Source: Leptidea sinapis (Eukaryota > Arthropoda > Insecta > Lepidoptera > Pieridae). Taken from it: a DNA stretch of 64,000 nucleotides. The stretch lies in assembly GCF_905404315.1 (NCBI RefSeq), contig NC_066301.1:2170001-2234000 (forward strand). Reading direction: 5' to 3'. Shown one piece after another: positions 42,408 to 54,414 of the stretch; the stretch's first letter is position 1; each line of letters starts with the position of its first letter. The notes under the pieces are model-generated. The model had not been told where the DNA came from. It was given only the letters and a program-made list of their open reading frames with translations, and ran no database searches. A program made the position numbers and the translations under genes.

Positions 42408-43395
42408 AATAATAAATGAAAAACTTAGCGATAATGTAGTAAAAATAATCACAACATAATATAATATTATTGGTTCTGATTATATTTTTTAATAGTGTTA
42501 ATAATTTAAATGTATTTAATACTGTCTCCTCTCTTATTTATCTTGGTAATTTATTAAATATTTTTCAGGTTTCAGGTTTCATTGGTACTCGAAGTACAAA
42601 GAACAGTCGCCCAGCCGAGTTTCTTAACAAATAAACTAGCCTCTTGTACATAAATATTCATAGCTGTCACAGTCTACCAGATGAATTATCTAAGAATTAT
42701 TTGAAAAATTTAATAATAGAAATTCTTTAAATTGATGGCCGTCACTATTTAAGTGTCACTATTCATGAGCTGATGTCTTCATCACGATAAACGAGTCTTA
42801 TGTTGTGTTAATTTATTGATCATTTGTGGTGAACATTAAAATAACACACATTTGGTTTTCAAATCTCAAATTTTATCTCAAAACCCGGCGCAATTAAATT
42901 TAAGCCTCTTAATTAAGTTGTTTGACCTGAACGGTTTCTTGTTTACCATTTAGAGACTCTACAGAATAATTAATTCCAAATTTAAATAAACTAACAGATT
43001 GTTGGATAGACGGGAATACTCAGCACAGGTAATCATTGTTTTCAAAGAATTAGATAACAGTGAAATAAAGGAACTAACTGGTTTTATAAAGACACACATC
43101 TAATATTCTTCTATAACTATCGGCACGGGGCATTTGAAACTCGACACCGCACGCACATGATATGTTTACTTTATTGCATTCTTTGTCATAGAAACTTTAA
43201 TAATATGGTTAAAGTATGGAATTGCCGTTTTATTGTAATAGGTACTTCGAATTGACATAGAACCTTCATGGTTTGAGATTTTTGAGTGAAACATTGACAA
43301 ATGGTTCCTATGTAGATCTTCTTTTAAAAATGTTTTATTATATTATTATAGACTTTCAGCTATTTTTTTATTCACTTTTGACAAGAAAGATGGAT
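42408..43395. other. Intron 1, unannotated stretch
   Basis: AT-rich; a short CAGGTTTCAGGTTTCATTGG duplication at about 42570. No gene. Confidence 0.4.
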
Positions 43396-44360
43396 ACTTC
43401 GAAAAGTCAAGTGATTTTTTTATACGAGTTCCGATGCGAACTAACGCGGCATTAACAGGCGCAATATCAATGTTGCCTTTGGAGAGGGGACTGCTAATGA
43501 ACGCGCCGTGGGATTTTGGTTAAAAAACTTTCTTGGTAAGAACTTTGATTTGAAGAACGAACCACGTGGAAGACGCCGAAGAGACATGTGAATAACAATG
43601 AATTGAAAGAGATGGTGGAAGCCGATACGAGCCTAACTACCCAGGAATTAGTGGCATAGTTTAACGTTACCTTACCAACAATATTGAATCATTTGCCTCA
43701 AATCAATAAAATAAAAATTATGAAAAATGGGTGCCTCATGATTTGACTAATCTGCAAAAAGAAACTAGTGTTGATACAGAAATGAAGGAATATTGGATCG
43801 AATTGTGACATGCGATGAAAAGTGTATTCTTGATGATAACCGTAAGCGAAAATGCAATGGCTGACCCCAGGTCAAAGCCGCAACAGTGTCCTAAAGCAAA
43901 GCTTACCAATAAAAAGGTAATGGTAACTGTTTGGTAGTCTCAGCATGGTGTTATTCACTATAGCTTTTTCCGATCTGGTAAAGCAATAACGGCAGTTGTC
44001 TACTGTGTCAAACTCCGAACAATGATAGCAAAATTAGGAGTGAAACAGCCCCGACTTATCAATCGATCTTCACCAATATTGCTCCATGATAACACGAGAA
44101 ACCATTTTAACCTTACAGGAACTCCAATGAGAAACCACTCTTATTCTTCTGCCGCGGGAGAAGAAAATAGAAACGGGAAGTAGTGGTTATAGTGATAGTA
44201 CTCCCACGATATTTTTCAACGTATGCTGCACAACTCAATCTATTTGCCAATCCATCAAAGTCGGAGCCCTATAATTGTAATGTAGAATCAAGAGTATTGC
44301 CTGCATATTATACGAAATACCACAGAGTTTCAAAACACTCCATAGATTAGAGATTTAAAA
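43396..44360 (+). mobile_element. Mariner-type transposon relic
   Basis: Starts with an HTH-like stretch (SQVIFLYEFRCELTR), then in other frames ATCGAATTGTGACATGCGAT (RIVTCDE, first catalytic Asp region), a VKQPRLINRSS stretch, and ATGATAACACGAGAAACC (DNTRN, second Asp). Many stops and indels; much older than the copy at 11700. Intron 1. Confidence 0.7.
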
Positions 44361-45714
44361 TTAGAAATGCAGTACATATTTCATATTAATTTTTATTTTT
44401 AACTACTTCTTCATACGTCACTCAATGATATTTTTCCCAATATGACTTAAAAATACTTCACAATCAATACTACTTCATATTTCTTCACTACAATAAGGCA
44501 AATCGTTAAGAGCACGTATTCTATTCGCGACGAAAACTTTATTTTCTTTTACCTTTTTCGGTTCCCGCTTGCTTATAAACACCGACAGCATGAGCGACTC
44601 ATTCCATTAAATTTTTTGCTTTAAGTCAAAACAAACAAGCACTCTTAACCATGAACTATTTATTATATTAAGTGAAGTCCCAGCGTATCCCAACCATTCT
44701 CAATGATTTATAAGCAGTCTCTCTTATGCTATAATGGCATAGCTTCCTTATCGTTGTTGTATGATCATCATGATCAAAAGCCTAAAAAAATTGACAGAAG
44801 AGTCCAAGTACATTCTGTGAATACCTGGCGATAAAGGTATTCTCAAAAGAAATCCCAATACAGATAAAATTGCTTTGTTCTCCTAAAATACAAACCAGGG
44901 CTTATCACCAATATTATTACTAAAAGGAATTTAGAAAAATGAAATAAAGATTATCAACTATTATTAAATTCACAATGGTATAAAAGAGGCCATAACTCAA
45001 GTAAAACTAAATATTGGTTGTAAACTTAATATCTGATGCGTCAATTCACGTGCGACCTTGTAATTAATCAAATAAACTAATATAATATACCACTATATAA
45101 TAATTCATATTATCATTACCAGAACCGGCAAACAGGTATAAAAACAGCAATGAATGTAGAGCGCGTGAGGTTTGAAAGGATAGAAGAAAGTCGTCTTCTG
45201 TTGTCTCTGCCTACCCCGACTAAATTTTACCGAACTAATCTTGAGACTTTACATAGCATAGTTTCAGGCATAAATTTATTCCGGTTCCCACCAACGCTAA
45301 TCTGAGAGATGTTAGCAAGAGGCATATGCTGTCACCTGTATTGCAATGAATGCCGCTGATTTGTAGAATATCTATGAAATACAGAAGAAACAGTGAAGGA
45401 GATGGCAACTTTGTGGGACACCAGCGTTTATGGGTTTTAAGTTGATCACTAGCTAAGCGACCTTGACGGCAATCGCTTATGTGCTAGTGCCTCTCTAGCG
45501 TAATTGTGGAAAATGGCGAGTGGCCATTTTGCAGGAGCGGTCAAACTATACATAAGCTGAGGCCTGCAACTGATAGGCACCGAAAAGAATCAATCTACCT
45601 ATCTAATATTAATAACCTATGTTGCAATACCAGGCTTTTACCAAATATGGCTGAAAAAATTTTGGCAGAGCAACTCGACCAGTTAAGATATACTCCGAGT
45701 TACAAATATCGGGT
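44361..45714. other. Intron 1, unannotated stretch
   Basis: Mostly unique-looking AT-rich DNA. 45165-45235 (GAGGTTTGAAAGGATAGAAG, GTTGTCTCTGCCTACC) resembles a repeat tail of unknown class. No gene. Confidence 0.4.
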
Positions 45715-46105
45715 ATATCATTTCAGCAGGAAGACCTCCACTGGTGGACAAAGGCCTCACCCAAAGATTGCCATGACGATTAGTCCTGAGCTGCCCTCAT
45801 CCAACCTACTCCGGCGATCTTGACCAGATCGTCGGTCCATCTTTTGGGGGGCCTACCAACACTACACCTTCCGGTACGTGGTCGCCATTCGAGGACCTTA
45901 CTACCAACGGCCATCTGTCCGCCGAGCTGTGTGCCCTGCCCACTGCCACTTGGTTCTCCTTCGGATCTCCTCATTTCTGATTCGATCTCACAGGAAAACT
46001 CCGAGCATAGCCCTCTCTATTGCCCGCTGAGCAACAGTGAGCTTCCTCCATGTCTGTGTTCTGTATGTCATCACTGGCAACACACATTGGTTAAAAACTA
46101 AAAAA
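45715..46105 (-). mobile_element. RTE-1 LINE 3' fragment
   Basis: CCTCCACTGGTGGACAAAGG, TACTCCGGCGATCTTGACCA, CGTCGGTCCATCTTTTGGGG and GGTACGTGGTCGCCATTCGA match 37110-37560. Intron 1. Confidence 0.85.
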
Positions 46106-46997
46106 TATCGGGTTCTAAAAATATAGTTACATATCGCCTAGTTTGTAGCATTGGTATATTAAAGCCTTGAGGATAATATTGGGTATCAAACAGCAGCTAG
46201 GAGCCTAATGTTTTTCGTAATTAGTGTACCACCTTTAAGTGACAATATATCTTAAGAGTCTCTTAACCTAACTCTGAGACGGCAGCAGCTCAGCCAGAGT
46301 CAAATAGTCCCTCTCAAACCGTACTCACACACTACAAACGTCGTTTTCTGGGGAGGGCACAGTACCGCTTATGGCTGAGGACACACGACGCAACTACGCT
46401 ACGGAACTCCTTTCCATCCCATTTTGGACTCTTGCAACACCAGGGGAATCCATTCCAACTTAACTAAACATCCACCATCACCTTGAGATAGTGTAGCGGC
46501 TCTTGTTACGTGGGTAACACTGGAAATGTTTAGAACCGGCCTCTGTTCTTTTTGTGATAAAATTCGAAAGGCAATGTAGATAATGACTTTTTGCCGGTCC
46601 AAACCATTGACTCGGATCACTACTGGCAACAACTGATGAGATCATAGCAAGAAGTGAAAGAGAAAGTGGCCGGAATTCATCAATAGAAAGGGTGTGGACT
46701 TTCACCATGATAACACTAGACCACAGATATCTTTAGCCACTCGGAAAAAATTAAGAGAGTCGGCAAAAGGTAATAAATCCATCATTTAGCCACTACCTTG
46801 ATTATAAATTCAGATTTCCACCTGTTTTCGTTTCTACAAGCTTAAGAATTAATAATTGGAGTGTTAGAGTATCATCAAGAGACGAATGCCAAAACTACTT
46901 GTCACGTTTTTTCATCAAAAGTCGCTAAAAATCTGCAGCAACGGGATAATGCCACTACTTATAAGATTGCATAAAGTCATAGAACAAAATGGTGAAT
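46106..46997. other. Intron 1 gap with unclassified repeat-like DNA
   Basis: 46380-46720 has short minus frames (RPVLNISSVTHVTRAATLSQ; PLVLQESKMGW) that look LINE-derived, but I cannot assign a family. The rest is featureless. Confidence 0.35.
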
Positions 46998-47235
46998 ATC
47001 ATCATCATCATCAGCCCCAAGACGCTCCAAGGGCTCCCCCAAAGATCGCCATGAGGATAGGTCCTGCGCTGTCCTCATTCAACCTTTTCCGGTGATCTTG
47101 ACCAGATCGTCAGTCCATCTTGTAGCATACCAACACTATGTTTTCTGATATGTGGTCGCCATTCAACGGCCACCTGTTGGTCGAGCTATGTGGCTGCCCA
47201 CTGCCTCTTCAGTTTCGCAACTGTCACGGCTATAC
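46998..47235 (-). mobile_element. RTE-1 LINE 3' fragment
   Basis: ATCATCATCATCAGCCCCAA, GGTGATCTTGACCAGATCGT, AACGGCCACCTGTTGGTCGA and CACTGCCTCTTCAGTTTCGC follow RTE-1 with decay. Last transposon before exon 1. Confidence 0.75.
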
Positions 47236-47771
47236 CGCTGACTTTGATTGGCAATGGCAAATGCATACCCACACCTACGTAAATCGAAATAGAAAAAAAA
47301 ATTGTCCTGAGTTTTCAAGTTAAATGCGAAGAAACATTTTTCTCAACCTATTATTAGTCCTCTGTTTATGCAAAGCAAAATAACATAATTTTTGATTAAG
47401 CTTAAGTCTGTTATTAATTTTTATTCATGTATAAAAATAAAAGTGACACTTTAAAAAAATCTATTTGTTTTTAATTCTATGCGGTAAATAAAAGAATATT
47501 AAAGTAAAATTATATTATCTTACCTGTTCATCAGTCCCTTAGCACATTAATATATAGAAGGATTTTCAATTATACAAAGTTACTAACACCTCATTATAAA
47601 ATATTGTTGCGTTACTTATCGCTACTAATTTTGCGAATATTATGAGCTCCAAAGTGGATATTTAGCCAAATGTCAAATAACATAATTAGCGCTCTTTTAT
47701 TCATAACGTCTAAAAAGGTCAGATTCGGACATCTCTCTCCAGTGTGCAATAATAAATAAATTTATACATAC

Positions 47772-47893
47772 CTTGCATGGAAATCATTGTAGTGGATTAT
47801 ATGAAGTCGAAATAATTGATTCAACTTTGTTACTTTATATGAGGACACATAATTATACATTAAAGCAAATATTAACACTTCCATAAACTTCAT
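47772..47893 (-). CDS. 5'-nucleotidase-like gene, exon 1: signal peptide and first metal motif
   Basis: Encodes residues 1-40 plus two bases of Arg41. Starts at ATG 47893; an in-frame TGA lies seven codons upstream (47912-47914), so no earlier Met in this reading frame is possible unless an upstream exon splices in. Residues 1-18 form a signal peptide (short start, hydrophobic core, Ser-Ser end). Then HIIHYNDFHAR carries D37 and H39, the family's first metal ligands (usually ILHTNDxHxRF). The donor is AG|GTATGT, phase 2. The next coding sequence lies 8 kb away, across a transposon-filled intron. Confidence 0.88.
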
Positions 47894-48589
47894 AATTAAG
47901 AACACGTCAGATCACTTTGCTAATGAAATTCACAAGAATAACACCAGTCATTTTGTACACAGTATTTCGAATATACGTTGAAATACATGAATATCAATGG
48001 CAGATCCCATTACAAGGGTAATTAGATAAGAATTGATAGTAATTAATAAACTTCACTCGATCACACTAAGTTTATTTTTGGCTTAAATCTAAATAATTGT
48101 ATGGGACATTTAGCTTTGGACAGAAGTGATCAACCTTTGTTATATTGTATTATATTTTAATATGTTTATCTATTTTATTGTTTGGCTGTCTTTGTCGTGA
48201 TCATGACTTAGTAATTAAACGCTTTCAATACATAAATGAATGGAACAACTCCGTATCTGTTTCTTCAATATAATTTATAGATTTCTTACTTGATAATTAA
48301 TAAAAACTATATTTTTTATTTATCCCTCACAAAGTGTTAGGAGTATTATGAAAAGGATTAATGATGGTTAATATTCACGATAGCCCATATTCTGGCTACC
48401 TCAGAATAATGAATGATATATATTTTGCCAGTTTATTATGTGCCTATGCACAATATGTACCTAGAAGCTCTTCAAATGACACGTCTTAATTTAACAGTGA
48501 GGTGTACGTAGAAAAAAGTTCTCTGAAAACCACCCCACAGACAAGAAAATTTAATCAGATAGTATTTTATGTGTGTCCAGCAGTGGAAG
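47894..48589. other. 5' flank of the 5'-nucleotidase-like gene
   Basis: Upstream of the start codon. AT-rich; I could not pick a TATA box or initiator with confidence. No TE was recognised in this 700 bp, which is unusual for the window and suits a promoter/5' UTR. Confidence 0.4.
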
Positions 48590-48815
48590 ATTGGTTAGGA
48601 CAGGTTGTTGACTAGATGGATATTACAGCGAAGTTTTTCTGCCGTCCAGCTAGTAGTGTGCAAGTATCGTTTGTTTTTACTTCGGAAAGGTGCCATACCC
48701 AGTAGAATTACTGGGATAATGAGACGTAACATATTATGTCTCAAAGTGACCAATGCAATGGATCTACCATTCAGATATTGTTTTTTTTCAGAATGCTGTA
48801 TGGAACTGCATTGTT
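48590..48815 (+). repeat. Family P repeat, degraded
   Basis: TATTACAGCGAAGTTTTTCT, GTAGAATTACTGGGATAATG and GACGTAACATATTATGTCTC follow the family P order with much decay. Confidence 0.55.
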
Positions 48816-49292
48816 ATAGATAGATCATATCACTAATTACTATCGGTGAAGTGATGCAACGTCTCTATGCAATGCCAATTGCGATGCCTAGAGCTGGTCC
48901 TGGTGGTTAGAATTTTGTTAATAATAATTTTGCATGCCAGAAATGGCCGATAACATTCATACATTAAAACTATTTATACGCATTGTTACATGTTTTCTAG
49001 GAAAATAAAGGATTTATTTATTTTATTTATTTATTTATAAGTAGGAACGTTCTTAATAATTCGTGCCACACTGTGTTGCATTGAGCTGGTGAAATTCATA
49101 GTCTATGAGCTGGAGTGAAATATTGCCTCACTCTATTCATGATATCTAGGTTAGTTGATATCAATAAAGCTTTGCTTTTTAAATCGACTGCCAGATGCTG
49201 GAAATCACTCAAAATTTTCATAACAGCATTCTGATACATAGTCACGTACTGTAGGGAGTAAATTGTAATCAAGTGATGGTACGGTGATACAT

Positions 49293-49560
49293 TTACTTTT
49301 TTCTTAGTGGTTGACTGAGTATCTTGAGAGTGAAACTAAACAAAGTTTTGATTGATTCTTTTTTCGGTTTACCGTTACCATCATGAGAGGTATCGGTAGA
49401 AGTTCTTCCATAGCTCGTCGACTGTTCTGGACTGACTGCGGCGGCGTCGTGTGCCGGGTCGTCTTCCCTCAAATATGTGCAGTGCAAATGGAACGGATGG
49501 CTAGTCCATGCATCAACTCTTGAACGGGTGCTATTTGTGGTGCCAGGTCGACCTGTTATA
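49293..49560 (-). other. Unrecognised open frame with acceptor-like start
   Basis: On the minus strand TTATAACAG is followed by an open frame (about 49555 to the stop at 49293) reading GRPGTTNSTRSRVDAWTSHP, LREDDPAHDAAAVSPEQS, then a Lys-rich end. More GC-rich than its surroundings. I do not recognise the family. It could be a terminal exon of another gene, a 5' exon region, or TE debris; no matching partner exon was found. Confidence 0.25.
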
Positions 49561-49859
49561 ATTAAATAATTGTATTTCTTGGATGCAATTACTAATAGCG
49601 ATAGTAATCACGAACTTCATGTTCAGGAAGTATCCTTACACAAACAATGAAATCAAGCTCTTAAGGTTGATACGTTCAATATACGATAACTTATATTTAT
49701 ACATTTAATTCTTTATTACTTTTTATGAAATAATTTATAATATTTAAACACGACTCATATATTGGATGCAGCACCTTACAAACTAATTTGTTATGTATAT
49801 TACAGTCATTGTAAAAACAGTCGTTGAGTTTCTTGTAAATGTTCTTTTCGTGAGCTCAA

Positions 49860-49970
49860 TTTCTTACGAACATATGGTAAATTCAGTATTTTAAATGAAA
49901 TATTTAGTGACGATTCAAAAGCGCTTAGTTTAACCCTAATTGAATAAAGTTTATTTGACTTTGACAAGTG
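49860..49970 (+). mobile_element. LINE 3' terminus fragment
   Basis: TCTTACGAACATATGGTAAA, ATATTTAGTGACGATTCAAA, AATAAAGTTTATTTGACTTT. Same family as 6215-6425, opposite orientation. Confidence 0.6.
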
Positions 49971-50359
49971 CGCGACGGCTTTGACCTTACTCAGGCCAAA
50001 CATTCTCCCTAACTGTGGATCGCCAGCCAAGCCAACACGGCGACAGATTTGCGTATCGATGAACATCAAGAGCTATTTTTATAGCTTGAAATATAGAAAA
50101 TGCAGTTTTCTTTAAGATCCCTTAGGTATGTGACCGCTTTCAAGTAGTTTGGGGGTCAAGCACTCTTACTCCACTTATTATTCTAAGTAACTAATACGTT
50201 CTCCGTGTGTATTACGAATCATGTTGATTCTGCTCATTTGTGTTGGTGTATAGGGCCGAATGATGCTCGTACAATAAGATCACTACATTGCCTTTGTTTT
50301 ACGTCTGAGACGACCTTATTAATTTTACTCTTCTTCGTCATCTTTTTGCTCTTAATAGT

Positions 50360-50803
50360 GATTTTCATATTATATAATAACACTAGAAATAAGGGATTGC
50401 TTGTAACTAAAACTAGTAGGCTTCATAAGATACATAATAGCTTTAAGGGTAAATGTATACACTTTTATAATAAGCCACGGTTCAGACGTTATCTATAAAT
50501 AAATTTTAATATTTTGTTAAAAAAATGGCTCTGTCGTAAATCCTATTACTCCACAGTTGAATATCTAAGTGATCGTACAGACTGGGACTACTTGATCATT
50601 ATTTTAAAGCAATAGCATTGACAGTACAATATTGTATATTTGATTAAAAAGAGCGCAAAAAATTGCTGGAAGAGTTTCTTCTAACACTTCTTCTCTCTCA
50701 GAGCTCCATTTATTTCCGAAGAGGTAGTAGTGTCTAGTATATTAGAAATGACATCAAAAAGAATTCTAGAGGAATCAATTTTGAGAAAATAAATGCCTTT
50801 TCA
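50360..50803 (+). mobile_element. LINE family T 3' end, copy E
   Basis: Plus-strand frame holds YNNTRNKGLLVTKTSRLHKI, then HFYNKPRFRRYL. Followed by the 3' UTR GAAATGACATCAAAAAGAAT and the end GAGAAAATAAATGCCTTTTC. The upstream 50205-50360 frame is hydrophobic and not recognised. Confidence 0.8.
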
Positions 50804-51547
50804 CGTAAATGTATACAACAATAAGATAGATATCTGTACATTACATATTAATTATCATTATATATAAAACAAAATAATAAATATTCATTTCTGATAAAAA
50901 GCCTATTATAATATAGACGAACTACTAAGTAATTGCGTATTTAACCCAATAAAAAATATTATCTTCACATTATTATACTTAACGATATAAATATGCAAAA
51001 AAGGTTTATTGAGACATTTAAAATTTAAAAATGGTTCATCAGCTCTGACTCGATCATTACTGGTTTTACGCCGTAATTAATTGAAGAGAGCCATTCAATA
51101 TCTAATAATAACGGTTGTATCTTTATAATAGGTAAAACAGTACCGGTGTCTCAACCGATGAAAGACAAGTAATTTAAAATTTTTACTATACAGCATGTAA
51201 TAAAAAACTTTAATGTTGATCGTTGCCTGTATTTACAAAATACGTGATTTTTGATTTGATTTGATATAAAGTGGATTTCATTTATTTATCTATGATGAGT
51301 ATAATAATGTCATTGTCTGCTTTTTTATACAAATAATTTAAGTTTTCTTTAGTGTTAATTCCGCCAATATTTGTTTTTAAACAATTCGACACGTGTTTTG
51401 CCTCTACACGAGGCATCCTCAGGATGTGTTGTCTAGAAAAAATCTGAAAATCTGGCACGAAACTGGACACACTAAAGAACACTTAAATCATTTGTATAAT
51501 TATGGATTTCCGCAAAATAACGCCTACTTCAATAAATTTTTCTTTTT
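50804..51547. other. Gap, unclassified
   Basis: 51380-51440 (CACGTGTTTTGCCTCTACAC, GAGGCATCCTCAGGATG) looks like a repeat segment seen in insect transposons. No gene identified. Confidence 0.35.
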
Positions 51548-51860
51548 TTTATAACAATAAGGGATGAGATGAGCAAAACGTTCAGCTGATGGTAATTGAT
51601 ACGGCTTGCCTATTACAATGCAGTGCCGCTAGGGATTCTTGAAAAATCCAAAAATTCTGAGCGGCACTACAATTGCGCTCGTCTCCTTGAGACATAATAT
51701 GTTAAGTATAGTTTGCCCAGTAATTTAACTAGTTACGGCGCCCATCAGACCGAAACACAATAATGTTTACACATTACTGCTTCATGGCAAAAATAGGCGC
51801 CGTTGAGGTACCCGTAATCTAGCCGGCATCCTGTGCAAAGGAGCCTCCCACTGGTAGATA
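51548..51860 (-). repeat. Family P repeat, minus orientation
   Basis: GATGAGCAAAACGTTCAGCT, ATTACAATGCAGTGCCGCTA, CACATTACTGCTTCATGGCA and GTGCAAAGGAGCCTCCCACT. A full-length reverse copy of 3414-3730. Confidence 0.8.
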
Positions 51861-52379
51861 CTATATAATGTATATATGATGTAATAAAACTGTATACGGT
51901 ATACAGCATTTATGTTTGCAATATCAGTGTCAACTTTTTGATCATTGACATCAAATAAAGGCAAGGGTAGAGAAGCAATTAATATTTTAGATATTGTTAT
52001 ATACATATAACTTATATTAATGACCTATGTAATTTAAAAACTAGAAATGCAAACATGAAAGTGTCCTACCAGTAACTAAGTCACATAATCTAAATATCAG
52101 GGCGTGATAATAGATCAGCGTATATTATCGGCGTATCCCCACCTCGAACAAACTGCATAGAGCTGTCATGCTGCATATTAATATGCAAACTAAATAATAA
52201 AGGAATAATTTCAAAATCGAAAACTGTTTTAACCGATATATACATGTGTAGAAGGGGTTGGTTATATAAACGCACTTAATAAAATTGAAATATCTGCATT
52301 TTACAGTTGCCACTAATAATTATAATAATGACTCAATACAATTTGGGCAGCTTTACCCCTTAGAATTCACAATATCAAG
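51861..52379. other. Gap, nothing recognised
   Basis: AT-rich. Short minus frames only. Confidence 0.4.
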
Positions 52380-53420
52380 GCTAAGCCCTATACCCTGGCT
52401 CTTCTACTCCCAAAACGTTGTGAGAGTCTTTGGGTAAGGTGACGGTGATTATTTTTTTGTGTTTTTCTTTTATTAATTTTTTCTTTTGTTCTTGCACAGT
52501 AGCTAGTCAGTCAGTCAGTCCTTTGTCGTATTCGGCTTCTTTTGGGATTGTTTTTCTCCTCTTCGTTTGCAATGTCTCTTGAGTATGCCTTCATTTTTCT
52601 TCTACCCTCTTCATCTGGGGGTCTTGTGTGTAGCGGGGCAATTCCTATCAGATGAAGATGTGATTTCATTTGTAAGCCTTCGTACGAAGGCGTCTATAGT
52701 CTCCGTCTTCAGATCTTTGGCGATCGTAGCGTTTCTTACATAACGCGGTGCCCCCAATATGGCCCGCAACGCAAGGTTTTCTTGAGTTTGCAGGCGAACC
52801 CGGTTCGTCGTGGTGAGAAGCGAGTACCAAGCTGCTGCTGCATAGGTCAGTCTGGACCGTATGTAAGTTTTATAAATCATGAGTTTTGTTCCTAGTGGCA
52901 GCTTGGACCGCAGGATGGGCTGCAGTTTGGCGCGAGCACCCCTCGACATCCCAATGTTTCTTGAAGCTGAGTCTCCGGTCAATGGTTACTCCCAGGTATT
53001 TGACTTCCCATGGCAGAGGAAGTCCCCTCCATGGGACTTACTCCGACATCAGCTTTAAGGGTGAAGGTAGTTGTGAATTTCCGGTGATGATCGCCTGCGT
53101 TTTCGCTACACTACGCTCCACCCTTCTGGTGTGATGGGGATCCAAGTCTGGATTTGGTGCAAACTATCGCTCCAGACTGCCCGGATTTCCGCCCTGTCTG
53201 CCGCTGTGAACTTCAGAAGGCCATCCTGATAAAAGAGTGGCTGGACCGGTCTGGTGCTGCTAGAGAGCTGTTTACATAGCTCGTGGATATCTTCATTAAT
53301 ATTATAAGTGTGGACGAGTACACAGCCAAAGGGTGGCTGTGTGGCGGGCCCAGCGGGCCCGCTATCTGGCTCTGTGACGTGCCAGGTGGTGGGTCAGCGA
53401 AAGGATCCATCTTGGTTTCT
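52380..53420 (-). mobile_element. Jockey-like LINE 3' part
   Basis: 52611-52982 encodes RGARAKLQPILRSKLPLGTK then YKTYIRSRLTYAAAAWYSL and RLQTQENLALRAILGAPRYV, the thumb/C-terminal region of a Jockey-type RT. Further RT-like readings lie upstream to 53420 in broken frames. Inactive. Confidence 0.75.
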
Positions 53421-53940
53421 TAGTAGACGTCTGCGTGTGACCTTGAGGGCCTATACATACGGGATGTAAGGTCCGGCCGGTTGCCTCAACAACGGGTGAT
53501 ATCTCCGTCAATTTTCTCTGAAAATTTTGAAGATTATGTGATTCGCGACTTACTAAATGAACCGTACACTTTGCTATATAATTCCATAATGCTATATGAT
53601 TCCAAAATAATTCACAAGAGATGGAAGCAATCTAATCTTGGGAGCGCCTCACCCAGTTCTTCTACCAATAAACTAAGGTCAAGGCCCTGAACTGAGACCA
53701 ATGGCAGATAGAAAACATCAGCTGAGCGGCGACTCAAAATAATTATAAGGCGGGGCCTCTCACACCGCTGTATGCAGCCAATCGCGGAAATTAGAATTAT
53801 TACTTTACAAAATTAAAACCGTCAACCCGCTTCAGGATCGGATGTGCAAATTTTGAGTTCGCGTCAATTGCGTGATGTTTGGTGTTATAGTGTTAGTAAA
53901 TTAGTGGTAATTTTTAAGGATGTGCTCTTCCGCTCGGTTT
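53421..53940. other. Gap, unclassified
   Basis: Contains GATATCTCCGTCAATTTTCT and TTGGGAGCGCCTCACCCAGT, repeat-like but not assigned. Confidence 0.3.
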
Positions 53941-53944
53941 GGTG

Positions 53945-54405
53945 TTCCCGTCTCGCAATGCTTCCTGCGCCTGCACCTGCGAAAGTACACCACGGGCAGC
54001 GTCCATGCAACATGACGGAGCTTCACCACGTTTCTCGCGCGCCGTTCTAGAGTATCTCCAAAAAGAGTACGGCACTCGAGGGATCGGGCCAAGGGGTCCT
54101 GTTGCTTGGCCGCCGTGGTCTCCCGACCGCCGACTACGACCGACGACACGTACACTGCTCGACTTTTCTTTGGGGACACTTGAATGAATCCGTGATCCGA
54201 AACATTTGTGACGCTGAGGAGGAAATGAGAGGCCAGATCGTTACAGTATTTGATACGATTAAGACACGACGTTGTTACAACGGGACCGAGCTTATGTCGT
54301 GAAACAATGCACAAAATATATCGAAGTCAGTGGCGGTCACGTCCGTCCAGAAGAACCTGCGGTTGAGAGACGCTAAGCAAGTTGACGTAATAATTATTTA
54401 AAGTG
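53945..54405 (+). mobile_element. DDE transposase remnant
   Basis: With frame changes, reads MQHDGASPRFSRAVLEYLQK, GPVAWPPWSPD, LLDFSLGTLE/FLWGHLNESV, IRNICDAEEEMRGQIVTVFD. The HDGAS..F and WPPxSPDxxPLDFFLWG pattern is the C-terminal part of a mariner-like DDE transposase family. Frameshifted and truncated. Confidence 0.65.
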
Positions 54406-54414
54406 TGTCATTCA

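Larger units (their letters stand above)
13209..47893 (-). other. 5'-nucleotidase/apyrase-family gene, 11 coding exons, 531 aa
   Basis: Whole gene model, built by reading exons on the minus strand and checking splice borders and phase. Exon lengths 122, 220, 198, 131, 121, 127, 158, 82, 159, 155 and 123 nt add to 1596 nt. Family members hydrolyse nucleoside phosphates outside the cell using a two-metal centre. Metal-site residues seen: D37/H39 (NDFH), D86 (AGD), N118/H119 (GNHE), H217 (SHCG), H241/H243 (GGHSH). N-glycosylation sequons are at N100, N279 and N446. The protein ends about 40 residues after the GGDGY motif, with no hydrophobic GPI signal, so it is probably secreted. Introns measure roughly 8.0, 4.7, 2.5, 2.7, 3.4, 0.3, 7.4, 0.6, 2.6 and 0.8 kb and are packed with transposons. 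Whether it acts as 5'-nucleotidase, apyrase or a non-enzymatic paralogue cannot be told from sequence. There is no transcript evidence; non-coding 5' exons could exist. Confidence 0.92.

Noticed and set aside
47521..47560. Alternative exon ending at CTGATGAACAG|GTAAGA on the minus strand
   Set aside because: No open frame or family match precedes it, and the model closes exactly with the exon at 47772-47893.
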